Positions 51,559 to 62,055 of a stretch of DNA of 64,000 bases are shown here, one piece after another. The stretch spans positions 434,001-498,000 of the forward strand of contig JAYRJU010000002.1 of NCBI GenBank assembly GCA_041906145.1. The letters are read 5' to 3'. Position 1 is the stretch's first letter; every line of letters begins with the position of its first letter. The translations under genes were made by a program, and so were the position numbers. Source of the stretch: SHVO01 sp041906145 (GTDB lineage Bacteria; Pseudomonadota; Alphaproteobacteria; Rhodospirillales; Rhodospirillaceae). The notes below the pieces were generated by a model. The model saw nothing but the letters and a program-made list of their open reading frames with translations, had not been told where the DNA came from and made no database searches.

Positions 51559-52278
51559 CTATTCGGCGGCGACGGGCTGTCCCGCGCGCACCACCATTCC
51601 GCGGCGGCCGGTTTCCAGACGCATGGCCTGGCCGTCGCGGGTCGTGGTGAGGCAATGATCTGGGCCTTCGCCGACCGCCCGCAGACGCCGCGCGAGTTCC
51701 ACCGCCGTGAAGTCTTCCGGCAGGTGGCAAAGGGCATCGAAGTGCTTTCGCGTTCGGCGATGCCCCGACCAGACGTCGCCGGAATAGGAGAGCGGCGTAT
51801 GGACATCGGCCAGGCGCGGCGCCACGCGTTCGAGCACGTGCATCAACACAACGAGGGTGTGCGTATCGAGCGCCAGGCGGTCCCAGCGCGCATCGATGGG
51901 GAAGCGTTCGACAACGCAAATGGCGCCGGAGTCCACGGTAGGCGCCATTTCGTGCAGCGTTACGCCAAACTCGCGCGCGCCTTCATAAAGGGCGAACACC
52001 GACGGAAAGATGCCGGGGTAATTGGGTGGACCGGGGTGTAGGTTGTAGGCGGGCGAGCTCAATGACGCCAGCACGCGCCGCGGCACGATGACGCTCGAGC
52101 CGACCGACAGGATCCGGCTCCCGTCGGGGTCGTTCGCCAGTTCGGCTTCCAGGTCCGCCAGGGTCCAGGCAAAGCTCAAGGCAAGCCCCGGCGCCGCGCG
52201 CCGGAGCGCTTCGGTGAGGGGTTCCTCGAACTCCCGTTGTGTCATCAGGATCAAGCGGCTCACGCTCACAATCCTCAT
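51559..52278 (-). CDS. Formyltransferase-family protein
   Basis: This 239-aa protein has a formyl_trans_N core: NLHPGPPNYPGIFPSVFALYEGAREFGVTLHEMAPTVDSG contains the Asn-His-Asp catalytic triad typical of Fmt, PurN and sugar N-formyltransferases. A C-terminal region (about 165-239) is shorter than in Fmt. The substrate is unknown; the family covers formylation of amines with N10-formyl-THF. It is divergent from the SUF regulator and convergent with znuD. Confidence 0.85.
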   Translation of the reverse strand: MRIVSVSRLILMTQREFEEPLTEALRRAAPGLALSFAWTLADLEAELANDPDGSRILSVGSSVIVPRRVLASLSSPAYNLHPGPPNYPGIFPSVFALYEGAREFGVTLHEMAPTVDSGAICVVERFPIDARWDRLALDTHTLVVLMHVLERVAPRLADVHTPLSYSGDVWSGHRRTRKHFDALCHLPEDFTAVELARRLRAVGEGPDHCLTTTRDGQAMRLETGRRGMVVRAGQPVAAE

Positions 52279-52335
52279 ATGCGATTCAAAGACTTGAAAC
52301 GTCTTACCCCAGGGCCTATTACACCATGGTAAACA

Positions 52336-52350
52336 GGACCGAATTAGTCC
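52336..52350. promoter_or_regulatory. Candidate SufR/IscR-type operator upstream of the SUF operon
   Basis: GGACCGAATTAGTCC is an imperfect palindrome with outer arms GGAC/GTCC, 36 nt before the regulator ATG. An 8-bp palindrome ACCATGGT lies just upstream near 52323-52330. Rrf2-type Fe-S regulators usually bind such dyads in their own promoter; assignment here rests on position and symmetry only. Confidence 0.45.
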
Positions 52351-52386
52351 GACATTCGGCTTGGGAGGCCTGCGAGGGCCAAAAAA

Positions 52387-52845
52387 ATGCTTAAAGTCAA
52401 TAAGTTAACTGACTATGCGACCGTTGTGCTGATCACCATCGCCCGCAGCGATATGGTGCGGTCCAGCCAACATATTTCGGAAAATACCGGGATTCCCATG
52501 CCGACGGTCGCCAAATTGATGAAAAGCCTGAACAAGGCTGGCCTCGTGAGGTCCCAGCGGGGGGCGTCGGGCGGTTATGTGCTGGGGAAAGTGTCGGCTG
52601 AAATCACGCTGGCCGATGTCATTCAGGCCGTCGAAGGTCCGATCGCGCTCACCGCCTGCGCCGATACCTCGGATGAGCATTGTAGCATTGAGGCCGTCTG
52701 CCCGGTGCAGGGACGTTGGAACCGCGTGAACGCCGCGGTCCGTGACGCGCTCAGTCAGGTGACGCTCGCCGACATGGTCGCCGATATGAATGGCTTTGGC
52801 CTGCCGCCGCGCGTGCCCGCGCCGGCCGCGCACGTGGTGGAGTAA
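52387..52845 (+). CDS. Rrf2-family SUF system Fe-S regulator
   Basis: This 152-aa regulator has a winged helix (about 1-75) with LTDYATVVLITIARSD and ISENTGIPMPTVAKLMKSLNKAGLVRSQRGASGGYVL. Three Cys for an Fe-S cluster lie in TACADTSDEHCSIEAVCPVQGRW near residues 95-117. This is the SUF-associated group of IscR/SufR-like sensors, which repress the operon when Fe-S supply is adequate (family knowledge). It begins the operon, 3 nt before sufB. Confidence 0.94.
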   Translation: MLKVNKLTDYATVVLITIARSDMVRSSQHISENTGIPMPTVAKLMKSLNKAGLVRSQRGASGGYVLGKVSAEITLADVIQAVEGPIALTACADTSDEHCSIEAVCPVQGRWNRVNAAVRDALSQVTLADMVADMNGFGLPPRVPAPAAHVVE

Positions 52846-52848
52846 GCC

Positions 52849-54296
<1,448 letters not shown>

Positions 54297-54297
<1 letters not shown>

Positions 54298-55049
54298 TGG
54301 CCCTTCTCGAAATCAAGAACCTTCACGTCTCGGTCGCCGGCAAGAAGATCCTCAACGGGATCTCGCTCGCCCTGAACGCGGGTGAAGTGCACGCCATCAT
54401 GGGCCCGAACGGCACCGGCAAAAGCACGTTGTCCAACGTGATCGCGGGCCGCGATGGCTACGAGGTCACCGAAGGGCAGGTCTTGCTCGACGGTAAGGAC
54501 GTGCTGGCGATGGCCGCGGACGAACGCGCCCGCGCCGGCGTGTTTCTCGCGTTCCAGTATCCGGTGGAGATCCCGGGCGTTACGACATCCGCGTTCCTCA
54601 AGACCGCGATCAACGCCAAACGCCGGGCTGAAGGCAAACCCGAGATCGACGCCATGGAGTTCCTGAAGCTCGTGAAAGCGAAGCAGAAAGTGCTCGGCAT
54701 GCCGGACGACATGATCAAGCGCCATCTTAACGTGGGTTTCTCTGGCGGCGAGAAGAAGCGCGCTGAGGTGCTGCAGATGACGCTGCTCGAGCCGCGCGTC
54801 GCCATCCTCGATGAAACCGATTCCGGTCTCGACATCGATGCCCTGAAGATTGTTTCCGAAGGCGTCAATTCACTGCGCGGCCCGGAGCGCACGTTCCTCA
54901 TCATCACGCACTACCAGCGCCTCTTGAACTACGTCGTGCCGGATCATGTGCACGTGCTTGTGGGCGGCAAGGTCGTGGCCAGCGGCGGCAAGGAACTGGC
55001 CGAGCAACTCGAAGCGGAAGGATATGCGCGCTACCTCAGCGCGGCTTAA
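54297..55049 (+). CDS. sufC: Fe-S cluster assembly ATPase SufC
   Basis: This 250-aa ABC-type ATPase of the SufBCD complex has Walker A MGPNGTGKSTLSNVIAG, signature FSGGEKKRAEVLQM, Walker B VAILDETDSGLDIDAL and H-loop IITHYQRLL. The ATG at 54297 overlaps the sufB stop; an out-of-phase longer open frame starting at 53727 within sufB is not the gene start. It is cytosolic. Confidence 0.97.
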
Positions 55050-55052
55050 GCC

Positions 55053-56303
55053 ATGAAGCAATCGGCTCTCCTCGATCACCCTTTTGGCGAACGCTACGCC
55101 GCGGCGCTGCCGGCGGCCGATTCCGCGCGCCGCGAAGCACGCGAGGCGCTTGCGCTCGAAGGTTTGCCGGGCCCGAAGCGCGAGGAATGGCGTTTCACGC
55201 CGTTGCGGCGGCTGGCGAAAATCCCGTTCATTCCGGCCGCAGCGGCCGACGATATTGATGTGCGGGATATCCCCGTCGATGTGCCGCGTTTCGCGGGCGC
55301 CATTCGCGTCGTTCTGGTGAATGGCGTTTATCGCGCGGACCTATCTGATAGCGTCGCCGAAGCCGGCCTGACAATCGTTGAAGCCAAAACGCCGGATCAC
55401 AACGTCGATGCCCCGCTCGCGATCCTGAATGCCGCCTATATGAGCGGCGGCGTGAACATCGCGGCGCGCGGCGTTGTCGCAACGCCCATCCATCTCGTTT
55501 CCATCGGCGCCGCCGGCGCGGAACCCGCGGCGTTTCATCCGCGTATCGCGATCACCGTGGCGCCCGCCGCCAAGCTCACGATCCTTGAGACCCATCATGG
55601 TCTGCCGGGTCAGCCTTATTTCTCGAACCCGGTCACCACGATTTCGGTGGGCACCGCCGGTGTGTTGCGCCGCTACGTCCTGGTGCGGGAAGACAGCGAG
55701 GCGTTTCACCTCGCCACGACGCTCGCCGATGTCGCGGCGGACGCGAAGTTCGACGCCTTCCATCTCGGCCTCGGCGGCGCGCTCGTGCGTCAGGAAATCA
55801 GTGTCGATTTCGTGGGGGAAGGGGCCGCGGTGCGCCTCAACGGCGCCTATGCGCTGACGGACCGCGCGCACCATGATTTTACGACCTTCATGAACCACGA
55901 CATGCCGGGCTGCGCCTCCAGCCAGGTTTTCAAGGGCGTGGTCGACGGCGAATCGCGCGGCGTCTATCAGGGCCGCGTCCTGGTCGCGCGGCATGCGCAG
56001 AAGACCGACGGCCAGCAGCTTCACAAAGCGCTGTTCCTGTCGCGCGGCTCCCAGATCGATTGCAAACCCGAACTCGAGATCTACGCCGACGATGTGAAGT
56101 GCGCGCACGGCGCCACCACCGGCGAACTGGATCCGGACCACCTGTTCTATCTCGCCGCGCGTGGGATCGACCCTCAAGCGGCGCGCCTTCTCCTGGTGCA
56201 GGGTTTCCTCGCCGATGCGCTGGAGAATGTCGACGATGCGGTCGTACACGATATTCTGTTGGCTGAGATTTCGGGCTGGTTGATGCGAAAGGCGTCCGCA
56301 TGA
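55053..56303 (+). CDS. sufD: Fe-S cluster assembly protein SufD
   Basis: SufD, 416 aa, is the SufB paralogue in the scaffold and helps iron acquisition. It has GPKREEWRFTPLRRLAKI near the N-terminus, then a beta-helix region and the family C-terminal RGSQIDCKPELEIYADDVKCAHGATTGELDPDHLFYLAARGI. It overlaps sufS by four bases (ATGA). Confidence 0.96.
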   Translation: MKQSALLDHPFGERYAAALPAADSARREAREALALEGLPGPKREEWRFTPLRRLAKIPFIPAAAADDIDVRDIPVDVPRFAGAIRVVLVNGVYRADLSDSVAEAGLTIVEAKTPDHNVDAPLAILNAAYMSGGVNIAARGVVATPIHLVSIGAAGAEPAAFHPRIAITVAPAAKLTILETHHGLPGQPYFSNPVTTISVGTAGVLRRYVLVREDSEAFHLATTLADVAADAKFDAFHLGLGGALVRQEISVDFVGEGAAVRLNGAYALTDRAHHDFTTFMNHDMPGCASSQVFKGVVDGESRGVYQGRVLVARHAQKTDGQQLHKALFLSRGSQIDCKPELEIYADDVKCAHGATTGELDPDHLFYLAARGIDPQAARLLLVQGFLADALENVDDAVVHDILLAEISGWLMRKASA

Positions 56304-57550
56304 GCCCGCATCCGGCAAAGAAGCTCGCTCCGGCGTTCGATGTCGCCAAGGTCCGCGCCGACTTCCCGATCCTGTCGCGCAACGTGCACGGCAAGCCGCT
56401 CGTGTTCCTCGACAGCGCCGCGTCGGCCCAGAAGCCGCGCCAGGTCATCGAGGCCATCACGAAAGTCTATAGCGACGAATACGCCAACGTGCACCGCGGC
56501 GCATATTATTTGAGCGAAACCGCGACCGCCAACTACGAAGCCGCGCGCGAGAAGGTGCGCGGTTTCATCAATGCGAAGAGTGTTTCAGAGATCGTTTTCA
56601 CGAAGGGCGCGACCGAGGCCATCAACCTGGTCGCGTCGGCCTATGGGCGGGCCTTCATCAAGGCCGGCGACGAAGTCGTGATCACCGCCGTCGAGCACCA
56701 TTCCAATATCGTGCCGTGGCAGCTTCTGCGGGATGCGACGGGCTGCGTCCTGCGTGTCGTGCCGGTGACTCCCGACGGCAGCGTCGATGTCGCCGCATTC
56801 GCCAAGGTCATAGGACCGAAGACCAAACTGGTCGCGATCGCTCATGTGTCCAATGTGCTTGGGACCGTGCTGCCGGTCCGCGAGATCGCCAGCCTCGCGC
56901 ACGCGGTCGGCGCCAAGATCATGCTCGACGGCTGCCAGGGGATCGTTCACCGCCATGTGGACGTCCAGGATCTCGGCTGCGATTTCTATGTTTTCTCAGG
57001 CCATAAGCTTTATGGCCCCACCGGTATTGGCGTCCTATGGGCGCGCGCCGCGGTGCTCGATGCCATGCCGCCCTATCAGGGCGGCGGCGACATGATCGAT
57101 ACCGTTACGTTCGCCAAGACCACGTGGGCGCCCGCGCCCGCGAAGTTCGAGGCCGGTACGCCGCCCATCGCCCAGGCCATCGGACTCGGCGCCGCGATCG
57201 ATTATTTGAATAGCATCGACCGCGCCGCCGCCGCGGACCATGAAGACGCTCTGCTCCGCTATGCGATGACGCGCCTTGCGCAGGTCCCCGGTATTCGTCT
57301 TATCGGCACGGCCGCTCACAAAGCCGCAGTGCAGTCCTTTGTCATGGACGGCGCTCATCCCCACGACCTCGCGACGGTCCTCGATCGTCACGGCGTTTGC
57401 GTGCGCGCCGGTCATCACTGCGCGCAGCCTCTGATGGAAATCCTCGGCGTGACCGCGACAACGCGCGCTTCGTTTGGGATCTACAACACCATGGACGAGG
57501 TCGATGCGCTGGTGCATGCGCTGACCCGCGCGCGGGAGGTGCTGCTGTGA
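56300..57550 (+). CDS. sufS: Cysteine desulfurase SufS
   Basis: This 416-aa group II cysteine desulfurase mobilises sulfur from cysteine for cluster assembly. PLP lysine is in FSGHKLYGPTGIGVLW, PLP-contacting AVEHHSNIVPWQ is present, and the active-site Cys is in VRAGHHCAQPLM near residue 374. No SufE is present; the next gene is a SufU-like partner, which fits a SufS-SufU sulfur relay. The stop overlaps the next start (GTGA). Confidence 0.96.
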   Translation: MSPHPAKKLAPAFDVAKVRADFPILSRNVHGKPLVFLDSAASAQKPRQVIEAITKVYSDEYANVHRGAYYLSETATANYEAAREKVRGFINAKSVSEIVFTKGATEAINLVASAYGRAFIKAGDEVVITAVEHHSNIVPWQLLRDATGCVLRVVPVTPDGSVDVAAFAKVIGPKTKLVAIAHVSNVLGTVLPVREIASLAHAVGAKIMLDGCQGIVHRHVDVQDLGCDFYVFSGHKLYGPTGIGVLWARAAVLDAMPPYQGGGDMIDTVTFAKTTWAPAPAKFEAGTPPIAQAIGLGAAIDYLNSIDRAAAADHEDALLRYAMTRLAQVPGIRLIGTAAHKAAVQSFVMDGAHPHDLATVLDRHGVCVRAGHHCAQPLMEILGVTATTRASFGIYNTMDEVDALVHALTRAREVLL

Positions 57551-58044
57551 ACGTAGCGCCCCTCAACGACGATCTGCGCTCACTTTATCAGGAAGTGATC
57601 CTCGATCACGCCAAGCATCCGCGTAATGCACGTGAGGTCGAGCAGCACACCTGCAAGGCGCAAGGCAACAATCCCATGTGCGGCGACCGCGTCACGGTCA
57701 CGGCGCAGGTCTCGGACGACGGCCGTCTAAAGGACATCGGCTTTGAAGGCAAAGGCTGCGCGATCTCTATCGCGTCGGCCTCCATGATGACCGAAGCCCT
57801 GACCGGGCAAACCATCGCAGCGGCGCGTCAACTGTTCGACGCGGTGCACGACTTGTGCACCGGTAAGATCGACGCCGATGCCGCCAAGGCGAAACTTCCG
57901 GAAGCCTCCGAGAGTGTCGACAAACTCGCCTCATTGTCCGGCGTGCGGCAGTTCCCCGTGCGGGTGAAATGCGCGACCTTGCCGTGGCATGCATTGATGT
58001 CGTGCCTCGACGGTAAAGGCCAGACGACGACCACAGAGAAATGA
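57547..58044 (+). CDS. sufU: SufU-type Fe-S assembly protein (IscU-like)
   Basis: This 165-aa IscU-like protein has three conserved Cys: NPMCGDRV, GKGCAISIASASMM and VRVKCATLPWHAL. The insertion between the second and third Cys (about residues 85-125) is the SufU hallmark that lets it act as a zinc-containing sulfur acceptor from SufS. GTG start 57547 overlaps the sufS stop. The stop overlaps the sufT start. Confidence 0.93.
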   Translation: MNVAPLNDDLRSLYQEVILDHAKHPRNAREVEQHTCKAQGNNPMCGDRVTVTAQVSDDGRLKDIGFEGKGCAISIASASMMTEALTGQTIAAARQLFDAVHDLCTGKIDADAAKAKLPEASESVDKLASLSGVRQFPVRVKCATLPWHALMSCLDGKGQTTTTEK

Positions 58045-58514
58045 TGATGCACGACGAACCACACGACCATAAGCCGCCCGCACCGCCGAAGGACGATACG
58101 CCTGCGACCGAGGACATGCGCGCCTACGATCCGTATTTCGGCGGAGGCGACGATCCCCCCAAGGAAGGAACGACGGTCCGCGCCGGCGCGCCGAAGGATC
58201 CCGCGCTCCCCGTCGCGACCGAGGAAGCCGTCGTCGAAGCTCTGCGCGCCGTTTATGACCCGGAAATTCCGGTCAATATCTACGACCTCGGCCTTATCTA
58301 CGATCTGAAGATCGACGAGAAGGGCGATGCCGTCGTCACAATGACCCTGACCGCCCCGGCCTGTCCGGTGGCGGGTTCCATGCCCAAGGAAGTCGCCGAG
58401 CGCGTTTCGGCCGTCGAGGGCATCGGTGAGGTCGATGTGGTGCTCACCTGGGATCCGCCCTGGACGCCGGCCAATATGTCCGAGGTCGCCAAAGTCGCAC
58501 TCGACATGTTCTAG
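58041..58514 (+). CDS. sufT: SUF system protein SufT (MIP18/DUF59 family)
   Basis: This 157-aa protein has a hydrophilic His/Pro/Asp-rich N-terminal extension (about 55 residues) followed by a DUF59 domain with VYDPEIPVNIYDLGLIYDLKID and TLTAPACPVAGSMPKEV, including the conserved Cys. SufT-like proteins assist Fe-S maturation under high demand. It starts with three consecutive ATG codons at 58041. Confidence 0.92.
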   Translation: MMMHDEPHDHKPPAPPKDDTPATEDMRAYDPYFGGGDDPPKEGTTVRAGAPKDPALPVATEEAVVEALRAVYDPEIPVNIYDLGLIYDLKIDEKGDAVVTMTLTAPACPVAGSMPKEVAERVSAVEGIGEVDVVLTWDPPWTPANMSEVAKVALDMF

Positions 58515-58548
58515 AAATGAGACGAATGCCTCTTATATTAGGTCCGTC

Positions 58549-58923
58549 ATGAGTACAGCACAGACGATTGAACCCAAGGCCAAGCGCTCTTTACCGCCGC
58601 CCATCCGAATTACGGATGCGGCCGCCAAGCGCATCAACGAGGTCGTCGCCAAGGCGACGAAGCCGGTTTTGGGCGTGCGCGTTGGCGTCAGCAACAAGGG
58701 CTGCTCGGGCAAGTCCTACGTCGTCGAATACGCCGAGGATGTGCGCAAGTTCGAGGACGTGGTCGAACACAACGGCGCCAAGGTGTTTATCGACCCCAAG
58801 GCCGTCATGTACCTGCTCGGCAGCGAACTCGACTACCGGGAAAGCAAAATGGAAAGTGGGTTTGTCTTCACGAACCCGAACGAAAAGGGCCGGTGTGGCT
58901 GCGGCGAAAGCTTTTCGATCTAA
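58549..58923 (+). CDS. sufA: A-type Fe-S carrier SufA/HesB family
   Basis: This 124-aa A-type carrier delivers clusters to apo-proteins. The conserved Cys are in NKGCSGKSYVVEY and in the C-terminal RCGCGESF. The true ATG is 58549; the frame is open further upstream inside sufT. It lies 34 nt after the sufT stop and closes the operon. Confidence 0.94.
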   Translation: MSTAQTIEPKAKRSLPPPIRITDAAAKRINEVVAKATKPVLGVRVGVSNKGCSGKSYVVEYAEDVRKFEDVVEHNGAKVFIDPKAVMYLLGSELDYRESKMESGFVFTNPNEKGRCGCGESFSI

Positions 58924-58946
58924 CGCTGAAAAGGAGGAATGCGCCG

Positions 58947-59336
58947 TTAACGCATTCCCATGACCTTCATCAGGCGCTTGTCGACTTCCGCTAGCAACAT
59001 CACCGGATGAACCGGTTTGTAGAGCATCGCCACGCGGCCCGTTTGGAAGTCCGGATCGTCGTCGACAAGATCCTCGACTTTGTCCGGCTGACCGGTCACG
59101 AGAATGGTCGCGATTCCCGGCGCCTTGTCCTGCAATACCTGGCGCAGTTCAAGCCCACCCATCACCGGCATCATCACGTCGATGATGGCAAGATCGATGG
59201 AACTTGCTCTGATAACCTTGAGCGCTTCTTCGCCGTCCCCGGCTTGCATCACATCGTAGCCACGATGGCGTAAGAGTTCGGTATACGACTCCCGCACCAT
59301 CACGTTGTCATCGACAACGAGAATGCGACCTAACAC
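58947..59336 (-). CDS. Single-domain response regulator
   Basis: This 129-aa receiver-only protein has LVVDDNVMVRESYTELLR, acceptor Asp in LAIIDVMMPVMGG, Thr in TILVTGQP and Lys in AMLYKPV. I start at GTG 59336, with GGGGGA about 6 nt upstream; the frame is open to 59363. There is no output domain, so it acts through protein contact. It is convergent with sufA. No kinase is adjacent. Confidence 0.86.
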   Translation of the reverse strand: MLGRILVVDDNVMVRESYTELLRHRGYDVMQAGDGEEALKVIRASSIDLAIIDVMMPVMGGLELRQVLQDKAPGIATILVTGQPDKVEDLVDDDPDFQTGRVAMLYKPVHPVMLLAEVDKRLMKVMGMR

Positions 59337-59495
59337 GATGATCCCCCGTCTTTCTGTCCTCACGACCCCAAGGTCAAAAGGATAGTCGCGAGGCCTATTT
59401 ACTTCAACGTTTTCGCCTGCAACTCTGCGGTGATAATGTCGCTACAAGCTTGAAGCGAATGCATATTCGCACCACGCATTTACCGAGCACCCCCT

Positions 59496-59708
59496 ATGGA
59501 AAGCGTCGTCACGGTTCTTCTTGGCATATCAATGGTGGCGGTGTTTGCCGTCCTTGCGACCGGCCTTGTCGCCTTTATCGCGGGCGGCGAATTCAATCGC
59601 AAATACGCCAATAAATTAATGCGCTTACGCGTCGCTACACAGGCTGTGGCTGTGGCGCTTTTGTTGATTTTGTTGCTGCTGAGGACTTTCGGTCACACCG
59701 GCGGCTGA
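59496..59708 (+). CDS. HIG1-domain twin-TM protein
   Basis: This 70-aa protein has two TM helices (VLLGISMVAVFAVLATGLVAFIAGG and VATQAVAVALLLILLLL) joined by the charged loop EFNRKYANKLMRLRV. It belongs to the HIG1/Rcf family, which in mitochondria and alphaproteobacteria associates with respiratory supercomplexes and cytochrome oxidase. A single gene. Confidence 0.85.
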   Translation: MESVVTVLLGISMVAVFAVLATGLVAFIAGGEFNRKYANKLMRLRVATQAVAVALLLILLLLRTFGHTGG

Positions 59709-59750
59709 CAAAATGCCCGCCACCCGCGCATAACCCCTGCGGTTTAGCCG

Positions 59751-59785
59751 GCGCGCTCCGCGCTAGTCCGCGCGCGCCGCGCTAG
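59751..59785. repeat. Two 16-bp imperfect direct repeats
   Basis: GCGCGCTCCGCGCTAG at 59751-59766 and GCGCGCGCCGCGCTAG at 59770-59785 differ at one base and are 3 bp apart. The second copy holds the TAG stop of the next minus-strand gene, so the duplication sits at its 3' end. Confidence 0.7.
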
Positions 59786-60651
59786 GCAAGGCTCGGACGT
59801 TCCGGCCGGTACACTACTTTGTTCGCGCCTTCGAAATTCTCGATCTGCTGCGTGAGGTCGCGGCGGCGATTGCGTGTGGCCTGCACCAGCGCCGGCGTGA
59901 TGCCCGCGTTGCCGATCGCGTTGGTCGCGATCAAATCCTGCACGCGGTCGAGGAAGGATTTGTGGGTCAGCGCTTCGGCCATATCGGCGCAGAACGATAT
60001 GAAGTGCGAAAGGCGCACTGGACGCTGCGGCGACGGGTGATAGGCCGAGATCGCGTAAGAACCGGTCTTGCGGTCGCGGCGCTCCAGGATGGCGGCGCGG
60101 AGATAGGTCGGGAAGGCGCTAAACACGAACGCGGTCTGTGTGTCGTGTTCGACCACGAGGTCTTCGAGCGCGCCGATGATGTTCGCCGCCGCCTCCGAGA
60201 CGATTGCATCGGTCACGTCTTCACCGGCGGCCAGCGCCTCCACTTGCTCGATGGCCGCATTGTCCTCACGGCTGGAGAAAATCTGCTCGCCGCCAATATG
60301 CAGCGATACCCAGTTCTCCGGATTGTAGTCGAGTTCGTACTTCGACACCTTGCGGCGCCACATGTTTTCCCAATCGAAGGATCCGGCGTCTTGCAGGATG
60401 TTCGGGTCGCGGCGGATTTCCTCCACCACCACGGCGGCCATGCGCATGGTGCCGGGGATGTTCTGGCCCCGCACGATCGCCATAACCGTACTGATTTTCG
60501 TCTTCACCGGGATCGTGATGCGGTTCGAGCGCAGCGTCAGGACGGGGATGTCACGCTGGCCTTCTTCGTCCAGAGCGCCGAACGAGTGGACGACCGATTT
60601 CTCCCGGAAAAGCGTAAGTGTGCCGATCTCAACCATGCCTATGCCATTCAC
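59782..60651 (-). CDS. Conserved-looking cytoplasmic protein of unknown function
   Basis: The protein is 289 aa with no signal peptide or TM helices. Notable segments are VHSFGALDEEGQRDIPVLTLRSNRITIPVKTKISTV, FDWENMWRRKVSKYELDYNPENWVSLHIGGEQIF and HDTQTAFVFSAFPTYLRAAILERR. The start at 60651 is a likely ATG, with a second ATG five codons on. Coding character is good (normal base use, clean stop). I do not recognise the family. Confidence 0.75.
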   Translation of the reverse strand: MNGIGMVEIGTLTLFREKSVVHSFGALDEEGQRDIPVLTLRSNRITIPVKTKISTVMAIVRGQNIPGTMRMAAVVVEEIRRDPNILQDAGSFDWENMWRRKVSKYELDYNPENWVSLHIGGEQIFSSREDNAAIEQVEALAAGEDVTDAIVSEAAANIIGALEDLVVEHDTQTAFVFSAFPTYLRAAILERRDRKTGSYAISAYHPSPQRPVRLSHFISFCADMAEALTHKSFLDRVQDLIATNAIGNAGITPALVQATRNRRRDLTQQIENFEGANKVVYRPERPSLA

Positions 60652-60734
60652 TCCGGGCTACGCCGCGTACTCTTTGAAAGGACTATATTTTATCGAAAGG
60701 GGCGCAGAAAGGCATTTCAACTCCCGCGCGTGGA

Positions 60735-61676
60735 TTATTCCGCGCTGAGACGTTGGGGCTGCAAGGCGGCGGCCTGCTCGCTGGCAAGCGCGACGAGGCG
60801 TCCGATCAAGGCGGTGATATCGTTCTTAAGCACGGCGAACCCTGGACGGGGCTCAAGAGTCGCTTCGTCCATATAGAGGTTCCGGTTGATCTCCAGCTGC
60901 AGCACATGGGTGCCATTACCGGGATCCCCGTAGTGTTGCGTGGTGAAACCGCCGGCGTAAGGGTTGTTGCGTGTGACGCGGTAGTGGCGTTGCGACAGGA
61001 AGGCTTCGACGCCGTCGGTGACGGCTGGCGCGCAGGACAATCCGGTCCTGTCGCCAAGCACCATATCGATGGTGCGAGGATCGCCCACCGCCGCCACGGG
61101 CAGACCTGTCGAGGGCATCGAATGGCAGTCGATGAGGATGCAAAAGCCGAACTGCGCCCGCGCCCGCGCGATCAAACCGGCGAGCGCGCGGTGATAGGGT
61201 CGGTAAACCGCCTCGATCCGCTGTTCGGCGTCTTGGAAGGTCAGTTTCGCGCGATAAATCTCGCGGCGTGTTGCGACGATGCGCGGGATCGTTCCCAAAC
61301 CCGCTCCCACCCGGATCGACGTCGTATTGGCGAAGGGCGGAAGAGCGTCGTTGAACATCTCCGGATCGAGCTCATAGGGTTCGCGGTTGACGTCCAGATA
61401 GGCGCGCGGATACAGCGCCCGCACCAGGGGCGCGCCGAACCCCGGCGTGCCGGCGAAAAGCTGGTCGACGTAGCAGTCTTCCGAGCGCCGCAGCATCGCG
61501 AGATCGAGCGGCGACGACGCCACGAACTCCGGCGGATAGAACGCGCCGGAATGCGGCGAAGCGAACACCAAGGGGACGCTGTGCCGGGCAGGCTCCAGGA
61601 CCTCAATAGGGCTCGCGGGCGTGGATTCGGCTAGGGACACAGGGCGGTAAAGGGGCTGTAAGGGGCTGGAAACCAT
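60735..61676 (-). CDS. N-formylglutamate amidohydrolase family protein
   Basis: This 313-aa protein belongs to the FGase/HutG-like family. It has VFASPHSGAFYPPEF (metal-site His) near residue 40, RVGAGLGTIPRIVAT, FCILIDCHSMPS (Asp/His) near residue 175 and YAGGFTTQHYG near 245. The enzyme hydrolyses N-formyl-L-glutamate to glutamate and formate in histidine breakdown, although many relatives have other substrates. No hut genes are nearby, so the histidine role is unproven. Confidence 0.88.
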   Translation of the reverse strand: MVSSPLQPLYRPVSLAESTPASPIEVLEPARHSVPLVFASPHSGAFYPPEFVASSPLDLAMLRRSEDCYVDQLFAGTPGFGAPLVRALYPRAYLDVNREPYELDPEMFNDALPPFANTTSIRVGAGLGTIPRIVATRREIYRAKLTFQDAEQRIEAVYRPYHRALAGLIARARAQFGFCILIDCHSMPSTGLPVAAVGDPRTIDMVLGDRTGLSCAPAVTDGVEAFLSQRHYRVTRNNPYAGGFTTQHYGDPGNGTHVLQLEINRNLYMDEATLEPRPGFAVLKNDITALIGRLVALASEQAAALQPQRLSAE

Positions 61677-61885
61677 GGATTGTAAGGCTATCTATCGGGC
61701 CCATTCCAGCCTTTCCGCCCAAATGCATGGACGGGGCGTTGCGCGTCCTAAGAGGCCTTGCACTTCCTAAAACTTGCCTATAAACAACGCCCTCCAACCC
61801 TGACCGGCCTTCAGCGTAGTGCCCTGGTTTGGTTGGAGAAATTTTCGAGACGTGGCCGCAATCCGGCCGCGGATACGAAGAAGAT

Positions 61886-61960
61886 GGGCGATTGGCACAG
61901 CGGTAGCGCGTTCCCTTGACATGGGAAAGGTCACAGGTTCGATCCCTGTATCGCCCACCA
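61886..61960 (+). tRNA. tRNA-Val (GAC)
   Basis: This is a complete 75-nt cloverleaf. Acceptor arms GGGCGAT/ATCGCCC pair fully. The anticodon stem TTCCC/GGGAA flanks loop TTGACAT with anticodon GAC. The T arm is ACAGG-TTCGATC-CCTGT, and CCA is encoded at 61958-61960. It is an isolated tRNA gene. Confidence 0.96.
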
Positions 61961-61965
61961 TTCTT

Positions 61966-61990
61966 CTTAAATTCGCGCCGCGAATTTAAG
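61966..61990. terminator. Hairpin directly downstream of tRNA-Val
   Basis: CTTAAATTCGCG / CGCGAATTTAAG is a perfect 12-bp inverted repeat around a single base, starting 5 nt after the tRNA 3' end. There is no T-run, so it may help 3' processing or stop transcription; the exact role is unknown. Confidence 0.5.
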
Positions 61991-62055
61991 AGTGGTCCCC
62001 CCGGACGGGCGGACAGGCAAACTCCGGTCGAGATTTTTCCTTCGAAACGATTCAG

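Noticed and set aside
55341..56318. 325-codon minus-strand frame opposite sufD
   Set aside because: It is a shadow of sufD, which is certain from motif and operon context.
61767..61961. 64-codon minus-strand frame over tRNA-Val (begins MVGDTGIEPVTFPM)
   Set aside because: It is antisense to the tRNA; this translation is a well-known false protein created by tRNA sequence.
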